Shown here: piece after piece, positions 20,422 through 32,987 of the stretch | Layout of the letters: each line of letters begins with the position of its first letter | Numbering within the stretch: the first letter of the stretch is position 1 | Assembly (NCBI RefSeq): GCF_001983995.1 | Contig: NZ_CP019450.1 | Location: forward strand, 2,480,001-2,544,000 | Direction of reading: 5' to 3' | DNA from: Halioglobus japonicus | Lineage (GTDB): Bacteria; Pseudomonadota; Gammaproteobacteria; Pseudomonadales; Halieaceae | DNA length: 64,000 bases | Notes under the pieces: model-generated | Told to the model about the DNA's origin: nothing | Databases searched by the model: none | What the model saw: the letters and a program-made list of their open reading frames with translations, nothing else | Translations under genes and position numbers: made by a program

Positions 20422-20444
20422 AAAAAAAGCCGCAGTGCGGCTTT
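20422..20444 (-). terminator. Terminator of gltA
   Basis: Inverted repeat AAAGCCGCA (20426-20434) / TGCGGCTTT (20436-20444). Read on the minus strand it is followed by a T run (complement of the A run 20422-20428), right after the gltA stop. Confidence 0.78.
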
Positions 20445-20496
20445 CTTGTTTGGTAATTGTGGGAGCGATTTGCTGTGGCGCTCGCTCCCACATGCC

Positions 20497-21786
20497 TTAG
20501 CGGTCCTCGAGGGGTACGAAGTCGCGCTTGTCGTGGCCGGTGTACAGCTGGCGGGGGCGACCGATGCGGTAGCTGCCGCTGATCATCTCGTGCCAGTGGG
20601 CAATCCAGCCAATGGTGCGGCCGACAGCAAAGATCACGGTAAACATGCTGGTGGGAATGCCGATGGCCTTGAGGATGATGCCGGAGTAGAAGTCGACGTT
20701 GGGATAGAGCTTCTTCTCAATGAAGTACTCGTCTTCCAGGGCAATTTCTTCCAGGCGCTTGGCGATAGCCAGCAGCGGATCGTTTTCCAGGCCCAGTTCC
20801 GCCAGCACTTCGTCGGCGGCTTTTTTCATTACCTTGGCGCGCGGGTCGAAGTTCTTGTACACGCGGTGACCAAAGCCCATCAGGCGGAAAGGATCGTTCT
20901 TGTCTTTGGCGCGAGCCACGAACTCGTCGATTCGCGAGACATCGCCGATTTCCTGCAGCATATCCAGTACCGCTTCGTTGGCGCCGCCGTGAGAGGGGCC
21001 CCACAGCGCAGCAATACCTGCAGCGATACAGGCGAAAGGGTTGGCGCCGGAGGAGCCGGCCAGACGTACAGTGGAGGTGGACGCATTCTGTTCATGGTCG
21101 GCGTGGAGCAGGAATATCTTATCCATGGCATCGGCCAGTACCGGGCTGATGTTGCTCTTTTCACAGGGTACGCCAAACATCATGTGCAGAAAGTTCTCTG
21201 CGTAACCCATGCTGTTATCGGGGTACATGAACGGCTGGCCGATGGAGAACTTGTAGCTCATGGCGGCCAGGGTAGGCATCTTGGCGATCAGGCGAAACGC
21301 CGCCACCTGGCGGTGCTGCTCATCGGAAATATCCAGTGAGTCGTGATAAAAGGCGGACAGGGCGCCGACAACACCACACATAATGGCCATGGGGTGGGAG
21401 TCGCGACGGAAGCCGTTGAAGAAGTGAGCCAGCTGCTCGTGCACCATGGTGTGGTTGGTGACGGTGCTGACAAACTTATCCTTCTGTTCCTTAGTGGGGA
21501 GCTCTCCGTACAGCAGCAGGTAGCAGGTCTCGAGGTAGTCTGAGTGCTCGGCCAGCTGCTCGATGGGGTAGCCGCGGTGCAGCAGAACGCCCTTGCCGCC
21601 GTCGATGTAGGTGATCTGGGATTCACAGGAAGCGGTTGATACGAAGCCAGGATCATAGGTGAACATGCCTTTGCCAGTGAGGCTGCCAACGTCCACAACG
21701 TCCGGACCGATGGTTCCGGAGTAGATGGGCAGCTCGACTGCCTCGTCCATTCCATCGATCGTGAGGGTGGCTTTTTTGTCACTCAT
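20497..21786 (-). CDS. gltA: Citrate synthase GltA (type II)
   Basis: Condenses oxaloacetate and acetyl-CoA to citrate. The 429 residues are the usual length of the NADH-sensitive hexameric type. Key segments are [16 protein letters not shown] and [12 protein letters not shown] with catalytic histidines, and [13 protein letters not shown] around the substrate-binding arginines. The ATG at 21786 ([12 protein letters not shown]) matches family N-termini and is preferred to one 13 codons upstream; AGGA lies ahead of it on the minus strand. It is divergent from the sdh-suc cluster, a common gammaproteobacterial layout. Confidence 0.96.
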   Translation of the reverse strand: MSDKKATLTIDGMDEAVELPIYSGTIGPDVVDVGSLTGKGMFTYDPGFVSTASCESQITYIDGGKGVLLHRGYPIEQLAEHSDYLETCYLLLYGELPTKEQKDKFVSTVTNHTMVHEQLAHFFNGFRRDSHPMAIMCGVVGALSAFYHDSLDISDEQHRQVAAFRLIAKMPTLAAMSYKFSIGQPFMYPDNSMGYAENFLHMMFGVPCEKSNISPVLADAMDKIFLLHADHEQNASTSTVRLAGSSGANPFACIAAGIAALWGPSHGGANEAVLDMLQEIGDVSRIDEFVARAKDKNDPFRLMGFGHRVYKNFDPRAKVMKKAADEVLAELGLENDPLLAIAKRLEEIALEDEYFIEKKLYPNVDFYSGIILKAIGIPTSMFTVIFAVGRTIGWIAHWHEMISGSYRIGRPRQLYTGHDKRDFVPLEDR

Positions 21787-21974
21787 AAGGGGGTCCTGCA
21801 GTGAGATATCAGTAGGGTGGCCCACTATAGTGATTCAGCACTTTTTGTCAATCAATCAAGGACTAATGTCGCCTATCGTGTGCGCAGTTTGGGCGTAAAA
21901 TCGGCAAACAGGTTTTTCGATGATCGACGCAGATAGGCGTAAATCGTGAAATTGCCCCCGGGGGGGCGCCGGGT

Positions 21975-22003
21975 TTGTAATTGGCGCCCTAAGTCCTTAT
22001 AAT
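21975..22003 (+). promoter_or_regulatory. Sigma70 promoter for the sdh-suc cluster
   Basis: TTGTAA (21975-21980), a 17-nt spacer and a perfect TATAAT (21998-22003). It faces sdh, about 88 nt before the SdhC-like start at 22091. The rest of the 456-nt gltA-sdhA gap holds only this promoter and the sdhC remnant. Confidence 0.72.
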
Positions 22004-22090
22004 TTCGCGCGTTTTGGACTTGCCGACCGTCCGGGTGGGCGTCCAAAGCGGGCTTCACGCCGTACACATTAATCGTCTTGTGGCGCAACA

Positions 22091-22237
22091 ATGGTATTCA
22101 ATGTGAAAGACAATCGTCCTGTTAGTCTGGACACCGGTAGCCAGCGGATTGCTATCTCCTCCGCGCAACCGTCCTTTTTACTTCGCGTCTATGGCGCTGC
22201 TCACCCCGTTCAGGGGACCCAGATCCTCAAGGGTTAA
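22091..22237 (+). pseudogene. sdhC: Truncated sdhC remnant (48 codons) where sdhCD should be
   Basis: This short frame begins MVFNVKDNRPVSLD, which matches the start of succinate dehydrogenase cytochrome b556 subunits (typically a basic lead-in then RPVNLDL). After that the sequence has no membrane helices: PSFLLRVYG only vaguely recalls the conserved SILHRISG segment. It stops 5 nt before sdhA, so about 230 residues of SdhC and all of SdhD are missing. Membrane-anchor subunits are normally essential for complex II. Either a natural deletion or an assembly collapse joined the sdhC start to the sdhD end. The SdhC resemblance is inferred from a short match. Confidence 0.5.
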
Positions 22238-22242
22238 ACACT

Positions 22243-24014
22243 ATGTCCGGAATTCGCACAATCTCTTTTGACGGCGTTATCGTCGGCGGCGGCGGCGCTG
22301 GTATGCGCGCTGCTCTGCAACTTGCCCAGTCTGGCTATAAGACTGCGGTGATCTCCAAAGTATTTCCCACTCGCTCTCACACGGTGTCCGCCCAGGGCGG
22401 CATTACCTGTTCCATCGCCTCGTCTGACCCCAATGACGATTGGCGCTGGCATATGTATGACACTGTTAAGGGCTCCGACTATATCGGTGACCAGGACGCT
22501 ATCGAGTACATGTGCTCCGTTGGCCCCGAGGCCATTTTTGAGCTTGAGCACATGGGGCTGCCGTTCTCACGCACCGAGGAAGGCCGTATTTACCAGCGCC
22601 CTTTCGGTGGCCAGTCAAAGAATTTCGGTGAGGGCGGTCAGGCTGCCCGCACCTGTGCTGCGGCCGACCGCACCGGTCACGCACTGTTGCACACCCTTTA
22701 CCAGGGCAACATGAAGAACAATACCGTGTTCTTTAACGAGTGGTACGCCACCGATCTGGTAAAGAACCAGGACGGTGCAGTGGTGGGTGTCATCGCTATC
22801 TGCATGGAAACCGGCGAAACCGTCTACGTGAAATCCAAGGCGACCGTCTTCGCTACTGGTGGTGCCGGCCGTATCTACGCCTCTACCACTAACGCCCACA
22901 TTAATACCGGTGACGGTATTGGTATGGCCCTGCGCGCCGGTTATCCCGTGCAGGATATCGAAATGTGGCAGTTCCACCCCACCGGTATTGCCGGCGCGGG
23001 TGTGCTGGTCACCGAAGGCTGTCGCGGTGAAGGTGGATACCTGGTGAATAAAGACGGCGAGCGCTTTATGGAGCGTTATGCCCCGAATGCCAAAGACCTG
23101 GCCGGCCGCGATGTAGTGGCCCGCTCCATGGTCATGGAAATTATTGAAGGCCGCGGTTGTGGCCCGAGGGTGATCACGTGTTCCTCAAGCTCGATCACCT
23201 CGGCGAAGATGTGCTTGAGTCGCGTCTGCCCGGTATCTGTGAGCTGTCGCGCACCTTTGCCCACGCAGACCCGGTGAAAGAGCCCGTACCCGTGGTACCC
23301 ACCTGTCACTATATGATGGGCGGGATCCCGACCAATGTTCACGGCCAGGCCCTGACCCAGGACGCCAACGGCAACGATGTGATCATTCCAGGCCTCTACG
23401 CCTGTGGCGAAGTGGCCTGTGTATCAGTACATGGTGCCAACCGTCTTGGCGGCAACTCGCTGCTGGACCTGGTGGTGTTTGGCCGCGCCTCTGGCCTGTT
23501 TATCGAGAATGCCCTCAAAGACGGCATTGAGATGAGCGACGCCTCCGAGACCGATATTGAGCAGGCCATGTCCCGCCTCGATAAGCTGAACAATTCCACC
23601 GGTGGCGAGAAGGTCGCCGACCTTCGCAAAGAATTGCAAAACACCATGCAGAACCACTTCGGCGTGTTCCGCAACGGTGAATTCATGGCTGAAGGCATTG
23701 AGAAGCTGGCTGACCTGCGCGGCCGCATCGAAAATATTCACCTCGAGGACAAGAGCCAGGCCTATAACACGGCCCGCATCGAAGCCCTGGAGCTGCACAA
23801 CCTGTTTGAAGTAGCAGAAGCGACCGCGATTACTGCTGAGGGGCGCAAGGAGAGCCGCGGAGCGCATGCTCGCGACGACTTCCAGGAGCGCGATGATGAG
23901 AACTGGCTGTGTCACTCCATGTACTACCCCGGCGAGAAGCGCGTGGGTAAGCGTGATGTGAACTTTGAACCCGAGACCGTTGAAGCATTCCCGCCCAAGG
24001 CACGGACTTACTAG
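22243..24014 (+). CDS. sdhA: Succinate dehydrogenase flavoprotein subunit SdhA (one frameshift)
   Basis: FAD-linked catalytic subunit of complex II, about 590 residues, oxidising succinate to fumarate. FAD-binding [14 protein letters not shown], the covalent-flavin histidine motif [10 protein letters not shown], active-site [11 protein letters not shown] and GRDVVARSM, and C-terminal [14 protein letters not shown] are intact. The frame breaks just after [10 protein letters not shown] at CCC (23163-23165): one more C reads [15 protein letters not shown] and continues to the proper stop at 24014. No other lesion is seen, so a base-call error is likelier than gene decay. The gene precedes sdhB by 12 nt. 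Confidence 0.93.
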
Positions 24015-24026
24015 GAGTTTTGATCG

Positions 24027-24737
24027 ATGTTGAATGTAAGTATCTACCGCTATAACCCAGAAGCCGACTCTGAGCCAAAAATGGAGGAGTTCCTGGTAGA
24101 CACCGCTGGTAAAGACCTGATGGTGCTCGACGTACTGGAACTGATTAAGTCCCAGGATACGACGGTTGCCTACCGCCGCTCCTGTCGTGAAGGTGTTTGT
24201 GGCTCTGACGGCCTCAACATGAATGGCAAGAATGGTCTGGCGTGCATCACGCCGCTATCTGAGACTGTGAAGAACAATAAGCTTGTTATTCGCCCGCTGC
24301 CCGGCCTGCCGGTGGTTCGTGACCTGGTGGTCGATATGGCGCTGTTCTACAGCCAGTACGAGAAGGTTCAGCCCTACCTGCTGAATGAATCTGAAGCCCC
24401 GGGCATTGAGCGCCTGCAGTCACCCGAAGAGCGCGAAAAGCTCGACGGTCTGTACGAGTGTATTTTGTGCGCCTGTTGTTCTACCTCCTGCCCCTCATTC
24501 TGGTGGAACCCCGACAAGTTTGTGGGCCCCTCCGGCCTGCTGCAGGCTTATCGCTTCCTGGCGGACAGCCGCGATACCGCTACCCGTGATCGCCTGGCCA
24601 ACCTGGACGACCCGTTCAGCGTATTCCGTTGTCACGGCATTCAGAACTGCGTAAACGTGTGCCCCAAGGGTCTCAATCCGACCCGCGCCATCGGGCACAT
24701 CAAGCACATGCTGCTCTCTCGCAACCGCGCATCCTGA
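24027..24737 (+). CDS. sdhB: Succinate dehydrogenase iron-sulfur subunit SdhB
   Basis: Electron-transfer subunit of complex II, 236 residues. The plant-type 2Fe-2S site SCREGVCGSDG with a later LAC cysteine is followed by the 4Fe-4S motif CILCACCSTSCP and the 3Fe-4S motif CHGIQNCVNVCPKG. The C-terminal helix NPTRAIGHIKHML is typical. It carries electrons from SdhA flavin toward the membrane anchors, whose genes are not present upstream. sucA begins 205 nt downstream. Confidence 0.96.
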   Translation: MLNVSIYRYNPEADSEPKMEEFLVDTAGKDLMVLDVLELIKSQDTTVAYRRSCREGVCGSDGLNMNGKNGLACITPLSETVKNNKLVIRPLPGLPVVRDLVVDMALFYSQYEKVQPYLLNESEAPGIERLQSPEEREKLDGLYECILCACCSTSCPSFWWNPDKFVGPSGLLQAYRFLADSRDTATRDRLANLDDPFSVFRCHGIQNCVNVCPKGLNPTRAIGHIKHMLLSRNRAS

Positions 24738-24807
24738 TATCGCGCCATTCAGTGATCGCCTTTGTGGCATAAGTCACTGTAATAGAGAGCCATTTGTGTT
24801 TTAGTTC

Positions 24808-24837
24808 GCCGCTGCCGATGCAGCGGCACACTTTTTT
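24808..24837 (+). terminator. Hairpin between sdhB and sucA, possible attenuator
   Basis: Perfect 8-bp stem GCCGCTGC (24808-24815) / GCAGCGGC (24820-24827) with a CGAT loop. The T6 run starts 4 nt after the stem, so termination may be partial, permitting read-through into sucA. Confidence 0.55.
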
Positions 24838-24942
24838 AGGGGGCTAGACCTTGGTCTTATCGGCGACCATGGCCAGTCACTGCTAAACTCTGGATATATC
24901 TGCCCAATGACGGGCATTAACCTCCTCTCCGGAAGGGCTGAA

Positions 24943-27801
24943 ATGCAAGAGAGCTCAATGGAACTCCTATGGCGGAGTTCTCATATTGCTGGTGGCAATG
25001 CCACCTATGTAGAAGACCTGTACGAGTCCTATCTCAAGGACCCGAACGGCGTGCCTGAACAGTGGCGCGAATATTTTGACAAGTTGCCCCGGGTGGAATC
25101 CGATCACACCCAGATTGAGGACATACCCCACTCAGTCGTGCGCGATCGTTTTGCCCAGATCAGCAAGATGCGTGTACGCACCGAAGCCACCGTGCAGCAC
25201 GATTCCCAGGCCACCGAATACGAGCGCAAGCAGGTTCGCGTGGTGCAGCTGATTTCCGCCTACCGTCAGCGCGGTCACCAGAAGGCGGACCTCGACCCAC
25301 TGGGTATTGCGGAACGCGAACATGTGCGCGACCTCGAGCTGTCCTTCCACGAGCTGTCTGAAGCCGACTTCGATACGGTCTTCCAGACCGGCAGCCTGCA
25401 CATCGGCAAAGCGGATGCCACTCTCGGTGAAATCCACGATGTCCTTGAACGCACCTACTGTAAGTCCATCGGTGCTGAGTTTATGCACATCGTTAACACC
25501 GATGAGCGCCACTGGATTATGACCCGCATGGAGTCAGTGCGCAGCGCACCTGATTTTGGCGCCGAGGTTCAGCTCACGCTGCTGCGTCGCCTGATCAAGG
25601 CAGAGGGCCTGGAGAAGTCCCTGGGGTCGAAATATCCCGGCACCAAGCGCTTTGGCTTGGAAGGCGGCGAGAGCCTGATTCCCATGCTGGCCGAGATGAT
25701 CCAGCGCTCCGGCAGCTACGGTGTGCAGGAAATTGTGATCGGCATGGCCCACCGCGGGCGCCTGAATGTACTCGTAAACACCTTTGGTAAGAACCCGGCA
25801 GACCTGTTTGACGAATTCGAAGGTAAAGCCGAGTACGAGAGCTCTGGCGACGTGAAGTACCACCAGGGTTTCTCCTCCAACGTGATGACCCCTGGCGGCG
25901 AGGTGCACCTGGCCCTGGCCTTTAACCCCTCACATCTGGAGATTGTATCTCCGGTAGTGGAGGGCAGTGTGCGAGCACGCCAGGAGCGTCGCAACGATAC
26001 CGACGGCGACAAGGTCGTGCCGATTGTGATTCACGGCGACGCTGCATTCGCCGGCCAGGGTGTGGTCATGGAAACCTTCCAGATGTCCCAGACCCGCGCT
26101 TACAAGACCGGTGGCACGATTCATATCGTCCTGAACAACCAGGTGGGCTTTACCACCAACCGTCGCGAAGATGCACGCTCTACTGAGTACTGCACCGACG
26201 TAGCGAAGATGGTTCAGGCGCCGATTTTCCACGTTAACGCGGACGACCCCGAGGCGGTGCTGTTTGTCACCCAGATGGCGGTGGATTATCGCACCGAGTT
26301 CCAGAAGGACGTCGTCATCGATCTTATCTGTTACCGCCGTCGCGGTCACAACGAAGCGGATGAGCCCTCGGTGACCCAGCCGCTCATGTACCAGACCATT
26401 CGCAAGCACAAGACCACTCGCGACCTGTATGCCGCCAAATTGATTGGCCAGGGTGTTTTGAGCAAGGAAGAAGACGATTATCTCGTCAACGGCTTCCGCG
26501 ATTCACTCGACCGGGGCGAGCCACTGGTCAGTAGCCTGGTGTCAGAGCCTAACAAGACCCTGTTTGTCGACTGGTCGCCTTATATCGGCCACACCTGGAC
26601 CGATGAGGCAGATACTACAGTGGATATGCAGCGTCTGCAGACCCTGGGTCAGGAGATCAACGCAGCGCCGGAGAATTTTCCGCTGCAGCGCACCGTCAAC
26701 AAGATTATTGAAGACCGGCGCAAGATGGCCGCCGGCGCAGCGCCTGTTAACTGGGGTTTTGCGGAAACCATGGCCTATGCAACGCTGCTCGAAGACGGCT
26801 ATCCGGTTCGCTTGACGGGCCAGGATGTGGGTCGCGGCACGTTCTCGCACCGCCACGCAGTGCTGCACAATCAGAAGGATGAAAGCTGCCACGTGCCGCT
26901 GCAGCATATCGATGAATCCCAAGCGCCTTTTGTAATTCACGATTCACTGCTGTCTGAAGAGGCGGTGCTGGCTTTCGAATATGGCTATGCCACCACCATG
27001 CCCAAGGGCCTGGTCATTTGGGAGGCGCAGTTTGGTGACTTCGCCAACGGCGCCCAGGTAGTAATTGACCAGTTCATTACCTCTGGCGAACACAAATGGC
27101 AGCGCCTGTGCGGCCTGACCATGCTGCTGCCTCACGGCTATGAAGGGCAGGGCCCCGAGCATTCGTCGGCGCGTCTTGAGCGATTCCTGCAGCTGTGTGC
27201 GGAACACAATATTCAGGTGTGTGTGCCCAGTACGCCAGCCCAGGTATTCCATATGCTGCGCCGCCAGGCCATCCGCCCGCTGCGCAAGCCGCTCATCGTC
27301 ATGTCGCCGAAGAGCCTCCTGCGGCACAAGGAAGCGATATCCACCCTGGAAGATCTGGCCGAGGGCTACTTCCATAACGTGCTGGACGAGACCGATGATC
27401 TGGACAAATCCAAGGTAGAGCGCGTGATTATGTGCAGCGGCAAGGTTTACTACGACCTGCGCGCAGCGCGTCGCGAGCGCGAAATCGACAATATTGCGAT
27501 CATCCGCATTGAGCAACTGTACCCGTTCCCTGAGCAGGACCTGGTAGAAGTACTGGCGCAGTACCCGAACATCAAGGACGCGGTCTGGTGTCAGGAAGAG
27601 CCCATGAACCAGGGCGCCTGGTACTCCAGCCAGCACCACATGCGCCGAGCCATGTTCAAGCACAAGCAAGACGTGTACCTGCACTACGTCGGTCGCGACA
27701 GTTCAGCGTCACCGGCGGCGGGTTACATGGCCCTGCACCTGGAACAATTGGAAGCATTTATCAACAAAGCCCTGGCGCCCGAGACGCCCTGGGAACACTA
27801 A
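24943..27801 (+). CDS. sucA: 2-oxoglutarate dehydrogenase E1 component SucA
   Basis: Thiamine-diphosphate E1 enzyme, 952 residues, decarboxylating 2-oxoglutarate and reductively succinylating the lipoyl group of SucB. It starts with the 2-oxogl_dehyd_N helix ([21 protein letters not shown]), then [11 protein letters not shown] and the TPP motif [15 protein letters not shown] with [27 protein letters not shown] is also characteristic. The ATG at 24943 is preferred to one 12 codons upstream because of the well-placed GGAAGG. sucB follows 16 nt after the stop. Confidence 0.97.
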   Translation: MQESSMELLWRSSHIAGGNATYVEDLYESYLKDPNGVPEQWREYFDKLPRVESDHTQIEDIPHSVVRDRFAQISKMRVRTEATVQHDSQATEYERKQVRVVQLISAYRQRGHQKADLDPLGIAEREHVRDLELSFHELSEADFDTVFQTGSLHIGKADATLGEIHDVLERTYCKSIGAEFMHIVNTDERHWIMTRMESVRSAPDFGAEVQLTLLRRLIKAEGLEKSLGSKYPGTKRFGLEGGESLIPMLAEMIQRSGSYGVQEIVIGMAHRGRLNVLVNTFGKNPADLFDEFEGKAEYESSGDVKYHQGFSSNVMTPGGEVHLALAFNPSHLEIVSPVVEGSVRARQERRNDTDGDKVVPIVIHGDAAFAGQGVVMETFQMSQTRAYKTGGTIHIVLNNQVGFTTNRREDARSTEYCTDVAKMVQAPIFHVNADDPEAVLFVTQMAVDYRTEFQKDVVIDLICYRRRGHNEADEPSVTQPLMYQTIRKHKTTRDLYAAKLIGQGVLSKEEDDYLVNGFRDSLDRGEPLVSSLVSEPNKTLFVDWSPYIGHTWTDEADTTVDMQRLQTLGQEINAAPENFPLQRTVNKIIEDRRKMAAGAAPVNWGFAETMAYATLLEDGYPVRLTGQDVGRGTFSHRHAVLHNQKDESCHVPLQHIDESQAPFVIHDSLLSEEAVLAFEYGYATTMPKGLVIWEAQFGDFANGAQVVIDQFITSGEHKWQRLCGLTMLLPHGYEGQGPEHSSARLERFLQLCAEHNIQVCVPSTPAQVFHMLRRQAIRPLRKPLIVMSPKSLLRHKEAISTLEDLAEGYFHNVLDETDDLDKSKVERVIMCSGKVYYDLRAARREREIDNIAIIRIEQLYPFPEQDLVEVLAQYPNIKDAVWCQEEPMNQGAWYSSQHHMRRAMFKHKQDVYLHYVGRDSSASPAAGYMALHLEQLEAFINKALAPETPWEH

Positions 27802-27817
27802 GCGCGAAGGAAAAGAG

Positions 27818-29053
27818 ATGGCGATTGAAATCAAGGCACCGGCCTTTCCCGAATCCGTAGCAGACGGCGAAGTAGCCGCCTGGCACAAGCAGGAGGGTGA
27901 GGCTGTTTCTCGCGACGAGCTGATTGTCGAGATCGAGACAGACAAGGTAGTCATGGAGGTGGTAGCACCGGAGGACGGTGTCATTACCAAGATCCACGCT
28001 CAGGAAGGCGATACCATCGAGTCTGAGCAATTGCTGGCGAGCCTGGAGCAGGGTGCTGCCGCGTCCGCGCCTGCGGCCGCCGCGAGCGACGCACCTGCCG
28101 AAGCTGCCACGCCGGCGGAAGCTGTCGAAGACCTCGCTGCGCTGCTGGGCCCGGCTGCGAGGCAGCTGGTTGAAGAGCACAAGCTCGATATCTCCCGCAT
28201 AACTGGTACCGGCAAGAACGGCCGTATTACCAAAGAAGATATTCTGATGTACATAAAAAGTGGCGATGCCGCTGCTGCCAGTGCGCCTGCCCCGGCCGCT
28301 GCTCCTGCGCCTGCCGCAGTACCCGCCACGCCTGTTGCGCCCACTGGCGAGCGGATCGAGAAGCGCGTGCCGATGACCCGCATGCGCGCCAAGATTGCCG
28401 AGCGCCTGCTCAATGCCACTCAAGAAACCGCCATGCTGACCACCTTTAACGAGGTGAACATGGCGCCGATGATGGCTCTGCGCAGTAAGTACAAAGAGCA
28501 GTTCGAAAAGACCCATAACGGTACGCGCCTTGGCTTTATGGGCATGTTTGTGAAGGCCGCCTGTGAGGCGCTGAAGCGATACCCCGAGGTCAATGCGTCG
28601 ATTGACGGTAACGACATTGTTTATCACGGCTACCAGGATATCGGTGTAGCGGTATCCACCGAGGGTGGCCTGGTGGTACCGGTGCTGCGAGACGCTGACT
28701 TTATGAGCGTGGCTGACGTGGAAGCAGCGGTCAAGGATCTTGGACTGCGCGCACGCGACAACAAGCTGACGATTGAAGATATGACCGGTGGCACCTTCAC
28801 CGTGACTAACGGTGGCGTGTTCGGCTCATTGATGTCGACGCCTATTCTCAATCCGCCGCAGACCGGCATTCTGGGTATGCACAAGATCCAGGAGCGCCCC
28901 ATGGCAGTTAATGGCGAAGTGGTGATTCTGCCCATGATGTATCTGGCACTGTCTTACGATCATCGTCTGATCGACGGCAAGACAGCGGTACAGTTCCTGG
29001 TGGCGATCAAGGATTTGATTGAAGATCCTGCGCGTATCCTGCTGCAACTGTAA
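27818..29053 (+). CDS. sucB: Dihydrolipoamide succinyltransferase SucB (E2)
   Basis: E2 core of the 2-oxoglutarate dehydrogenase complex, 411 residues. One lipoyl domain (1-75) carries the lipoylated lysine K43 in [11 protein letters not shown]. An Ala/Pro-rich linker precedes the E1/E3-binding domain (about 105-145, [28 protein letters not shown] is split by domain edges), followed by a second Ala/Pro linker. The acyltransferase domain ends with the catalytic [10 protein letters not shown] (H382). It is 61 nt before lpd. Confidence 0.96.
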   Translation: MAIEIKAPAFPESVADGEVAAWHKQEGEAVSRDELIVEIETDKVVMEVVAPEDGVITKIHAQEGDTIESEQLLASLEQGAAASAPAAAASDAPAEAATPAEAVEDLAALLGPAARQLVEEHKLDISRITGTGKNGRITKEDILMYIKSGDAAAASAPAPAAAPAPAAVPATPVAPTGERIEKRVPMTRMRAKIAERLLNATQETAMLTTFNEVNMAPMMALRSKYKEQFEKTHNGTRLGFMGMFVKAACEALKRYPEVNASIDGNDIVYHGYQDIGVAVSTEGGLVVPVLRDADFMSVADVEAAVKDLGLRARDNKLTIEDMTGGTFTVTNGGVFGSLMSTPILNPPQTGILGMHKIQERPMAVNGEVVILPMMYLALSYDHRLIDGKTAVQFLVAIKDLIEDPARILLQL

Positions 29054-29090
29054 TTCTAATGTTTAAATGGCCCCGCTGCGGCGGGCCTGA

Positions 29091-30554
<1,464 letters not shown>

Positions 30555-30683
30555 AATTCGCCCGCGCACGTAACAATAAGACCAATCGCCGGCGTGCACA
30601 GGTAAACAGGGGGCTTGATGGGGAAACTCATTGGGCCCGTTAATTAAGCAGCAATAGCTATTTAGAGAAAAGCAGGACAGCAC

Positions 30684-31853
30684 ATGAATCTTCATGAGTA
30701 TCAGGGCAAGCAACTGTTTGCCGAATACGGACTGCCGGTATCCAAGGGGTACGCAGTAGACTCCCCTGAGGATGCGGCAGAAGCGGCGGATCTGATTGGC
30801 GGTGATATGTGGGTGGTTAAAGCCCAGGTACACGCAGGTGGTCGCGGCAAGGCCGGCGGCGTAAAGTTGGTCAAGTCCAAGGATGAGATCAGGGAATTCG
30901 CCTCCAACTGGCTCGGCAAAAACCTGGTGACCTACCAGACTGACGAAAATGGTCAGCCGGTAAGCAAGATCCTGGTGGAATCCTGCACTGACATTGCCGA
31001 AGAACTGTACCTCGGTGCAGTGGTGGATCGCTCCACACGTCGTATCGTGTTCATGGCGTCTACCGAAGGCGGTGTTGAAATCGAGAAGGTAGCCGAGGAA
31101 ACTCCCGAGAAAATCCTCAAGGCGACCATCGATCCTCTCGCGGGTCCGCAGCCCTACCAGGGCCGTGACCTGGCGTTCAAGCTCGGCCTGACCGGTGTTC
31201 AGATCAAGCAGTTCGTTAAAATCTTCATGGGCCTGGCCCAGATGTTCATCGACAAGGACCTGGCGCTGATCGAGATCAACCCGCTGGTGATCACCGATGA
31301 AGGCAGCCTGCACTGCCTGGACGCCAAGATCGGCGTCGACAGCAATGCCCTGTACCGTCAGGCGGATCTGCGTGAAATGCACGATCCCTCACAGGAAGAC
31401 GAGCGCGAAGCGCACGCTGCCCAGTGGGAACTGAACTATGTGGCCCTGGACGGCAACATCGGCTGCATGGTCAACGGTGCTGGTCTGGCCATGGGCACCA
31501 TGGACATCGTTGCACTGCACGGTGGTTTCCCGGCCAACTTCCTGGACGTGGGTGGCGGCGCTACCAAGGAACGTGTTTCCGAGGCGTTCAAGATCATTCT
31601 GTCTGACGACAACGTAAAAGCGGTACTGATCAACATCTTCGGCGGTATCGTACGCTGTGACCTGATCGCAGAAGGCGTGATCGGCGCGGTCGAAGAAGTG
31701 GGCGTGGAAGTGCCCGTCGTTGTGCGTCTGGAAGGCAACAACGCCGAACTGGGCAAGAAAGTACTGGCTGAGTCCGGTCTGAACATCATCGCTGCAGAGA
31801 GCCTCACTGACGCTGCTCAGCAGGCAGTTAAAGCAGCAGGAGGAGCGGCATAA
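30684..31853 (+). CDS. sucC: Succinyl-CoA synthetase beta subunit SucC
   Basis: ATP-grasp subunit, 389 residues, forming succinate and a nucleoside triphosphate from succinyl-CoA with SucD. N-terminal [16 protein letters not shown], nucleotide-binding [17 protein letters not shown], and C-terminal [15 protein letters not shown] are canonical. It shares a base with sucD (TAATG), a tight coupling fitting an obligate heteromer. A 129-nt gap separates it from lpd; no clear terminator stands there. Confidence 0.97.
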   Translation: MNLHEYQGKQLFAEYGLPVSKGYAVDSPEDAAEAADLIGGDMWVVKAQVHAGGRGKAGGVKLVKSKDEIREFASNWLGKNLVTYQTDENGQPVSKILVESCTDIAEELYLGAVVDRSTRRIVFMASTEGGVEIEKVAEETPEKILKATIDPLAGPQPYQGRDLAFKLGLTGVQIKQFVKIFMGLAQMFIDKDLALIEINPLVITDEGSLHCLDAKIGVDSNALYRQADLREMHDPSQEDEREAHAAQWELNYVALDGNIGCMVNGAGLAMGTMDIVALHGGFPANFLDVGGGATKERVSEAFKIILSDDNVKAVLINIFGGIVRCDLIAEGVIGAVEEVGVEVPVVVRLEGNNAELGKKVLAESGLNIIAAESLTDAAQQAVKAAGGAA

Positions 31854-32725
31854 TGAGCGTTCTGATTAACAAGGATACCAAGGTTATCTGTCAGGGCTTC
31901 ACTGGCTCCCAGGGTACTTTCCACTCTGAGCAGGCGATTGAGTACGGTACTAAAATGGTTGGCGGTGTGACCCCCGGTAAGGGCGGTCAGGAACACCTGG
32001 GCCTGCCGGTATTCAACACGGTTGCCGAGGCGGTAGAAGCCACAGGCGCAGAAGCGTCCGTTATCTACGTGCCTGCACCGTTCTGTAAGGACTCCATCCT
32101 TGAAGCGGCCAACGGCGGCATCAAGCTGATCGTATGCATTACCGAAGGCATTCCCACGCTGGATATGCTCGATGCGAAAGTAAAATGTGACGAGCTGGGC
32201 GTACGCTTGATCGGCCCCAACTGCCCGGGCGTTATCACACCGGGAGAGTGCAAAATCGGCATCATGCCGGGTCACATTCACCTGCCGGGCAAGGTAGGCA
32301 TTGTGTCTCGCTCCGGTACCCTGACCTACGAAGCGGTCAAGCAGACCACAGACGCGGGCTACGGCCAGTCTACCTGTGTCGGCATCGGCGGCGACCCGAT
32401 CCCTGGCTCCAACTTCATCGACATCCTGGAGATGTTCCAGAACGATCCTGCGACTGAAGCAATCGTGATGATCGGTGAAATCGGCGGGACTGCGGAAGAG
32501 GAAGCGGCAGCCTACATCAAGGCTAACGTCACCAAGCCGGTCGTATCCTACATTGCCGGTGTTACTGCACCGAAAGGCAAGCGTATGGGGCACGCGGGCG
32601 CGATCATCTCTGGCGGCAAGGGCACTGCAGACGAGAAGTTTGCGGCTCTGGAAGACGCTGGTGTGAAGACTGTTCGCTCTCTGGCGGACATCGGCAAGGC
32701 GCTGGCGGAGATTACCGGCTGGTAA
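31853..32725 (+). CDS. sucD: Succinyl-CoA synthetase alpha subunit SucD
   Basis: 290-residue subunit that binds CoA and is transiently phosphorylated on histidine. [18 protein letters not shown] binds CoA, and the phosphohistidine lies in [11 protein letters not shown] near residue 247. GPNCPGVI and [12 protein letters not shown] are conserved. It is the last gene of the sdh-suc cluster; a REP-like palindrome and a strong terminator follow. Confidence 0.97.
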   Translation: MSVLINKDTKVICQGFTGSQGTFHSEQAIEYGTKMVGGVTPGKGGQEHLGLPVFNTVAEAVEATGAEASVIYVPAPFCKDSILEAANGGIKLIVCITEGIPTLDMLDAKVKCDELGVRLIGPNCPGVITPGECKIGIMPGHIHLPGKVGIVSRSGTLTYEAVKQTTDAGYGQSTCVGIGGDPIPGSNFIDILEMFQNDPATEAIVMIGEIGGTAEEEAAAYIKANVTKPVVSYIAGVTAPKGKRMGHAGAIISGGKGTADEKFAALEDAGVKTVRSLADIGKALAEITGW

Positions 32726-32742
32726 TTGCTGCTACCCCTGTC

Positions 32743-32762
32743 ATCCCGGCGGAGGCCGGGAT
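32743..32762. repeat. REP-like palindrome downstream of sucD
   Basis: ATCCCGGC (32743-32750) / GCCGGGAT (32755-32762) with a GGAG loop, within a TCATCCCGG...CCGGGATCCAG context. This resembles dispersed repetitive extragenic palindromes seen in many proteobacteria. It may protect the operon 3' end or be the footprint of a REP-associated transposase elsewhere. Confidence 0.6.
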
Positions 32763-32775
32763 CCAGTGAGGAAGA

Positions 32776-32808
32776 GGGCTCATCTGATAGATGGGCCCTT
32801 TTTTTTTG
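32776..32808 (+). terminator. Terminator of the sdh-suc cluster
   Basis: Ten-bp stem GGGCTCATCT (32776-32785) / AGATGGGCCC (32789-32798), one pair being G-U, with a GAT loop and a ten-T tract. Confidence 0.9.
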
Positions 32809-32815
32809 GTTTCGG

Positions 32816-32957
32816 CGCATCTATACCGATTACTGTGCGGCCGGAGGGGTATTCCTGGGACCGCCAAAAGCGCCTTCCGTGGCAGGCTTGCGGCTCCGCC
32901 ATCCATGGCTCCGCACATCCCAGGAATACCCCTCCGGCCGCACAGCAATCTCTGTTG
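32816..32957. repeat. Long hairpin repeat element, copy A
   Basis: The shared lead-in CGCATCTATACCGAT (32816-32830) overlaps a long inverted repeat. The arms at 32833-32860 and 32918-32945 are perfectly complementary over 28 bp, and one mismatch away they extend by four more pairs. They enclose a 57-nt loop (32861-32917) containing CCGCCAAA, TGGCAGGCTTG and CATCCATGG. The element ends near ATCTCTGTTGG. No gene fits here. Copy B begins 172 nt downstream with different arms but a same-length, similar loop. Confidence 0.8.
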
Positions 32958-32987
32958 GAAGCACTTGAAATCAATATGGGTTGGGTT

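Noticed and set aside
20356-21339. A 327-codon open frame antisense to gltA
   Set aside because: Fully opposite citrate synthase, composition typical of reverse-complement shadow, no domain.
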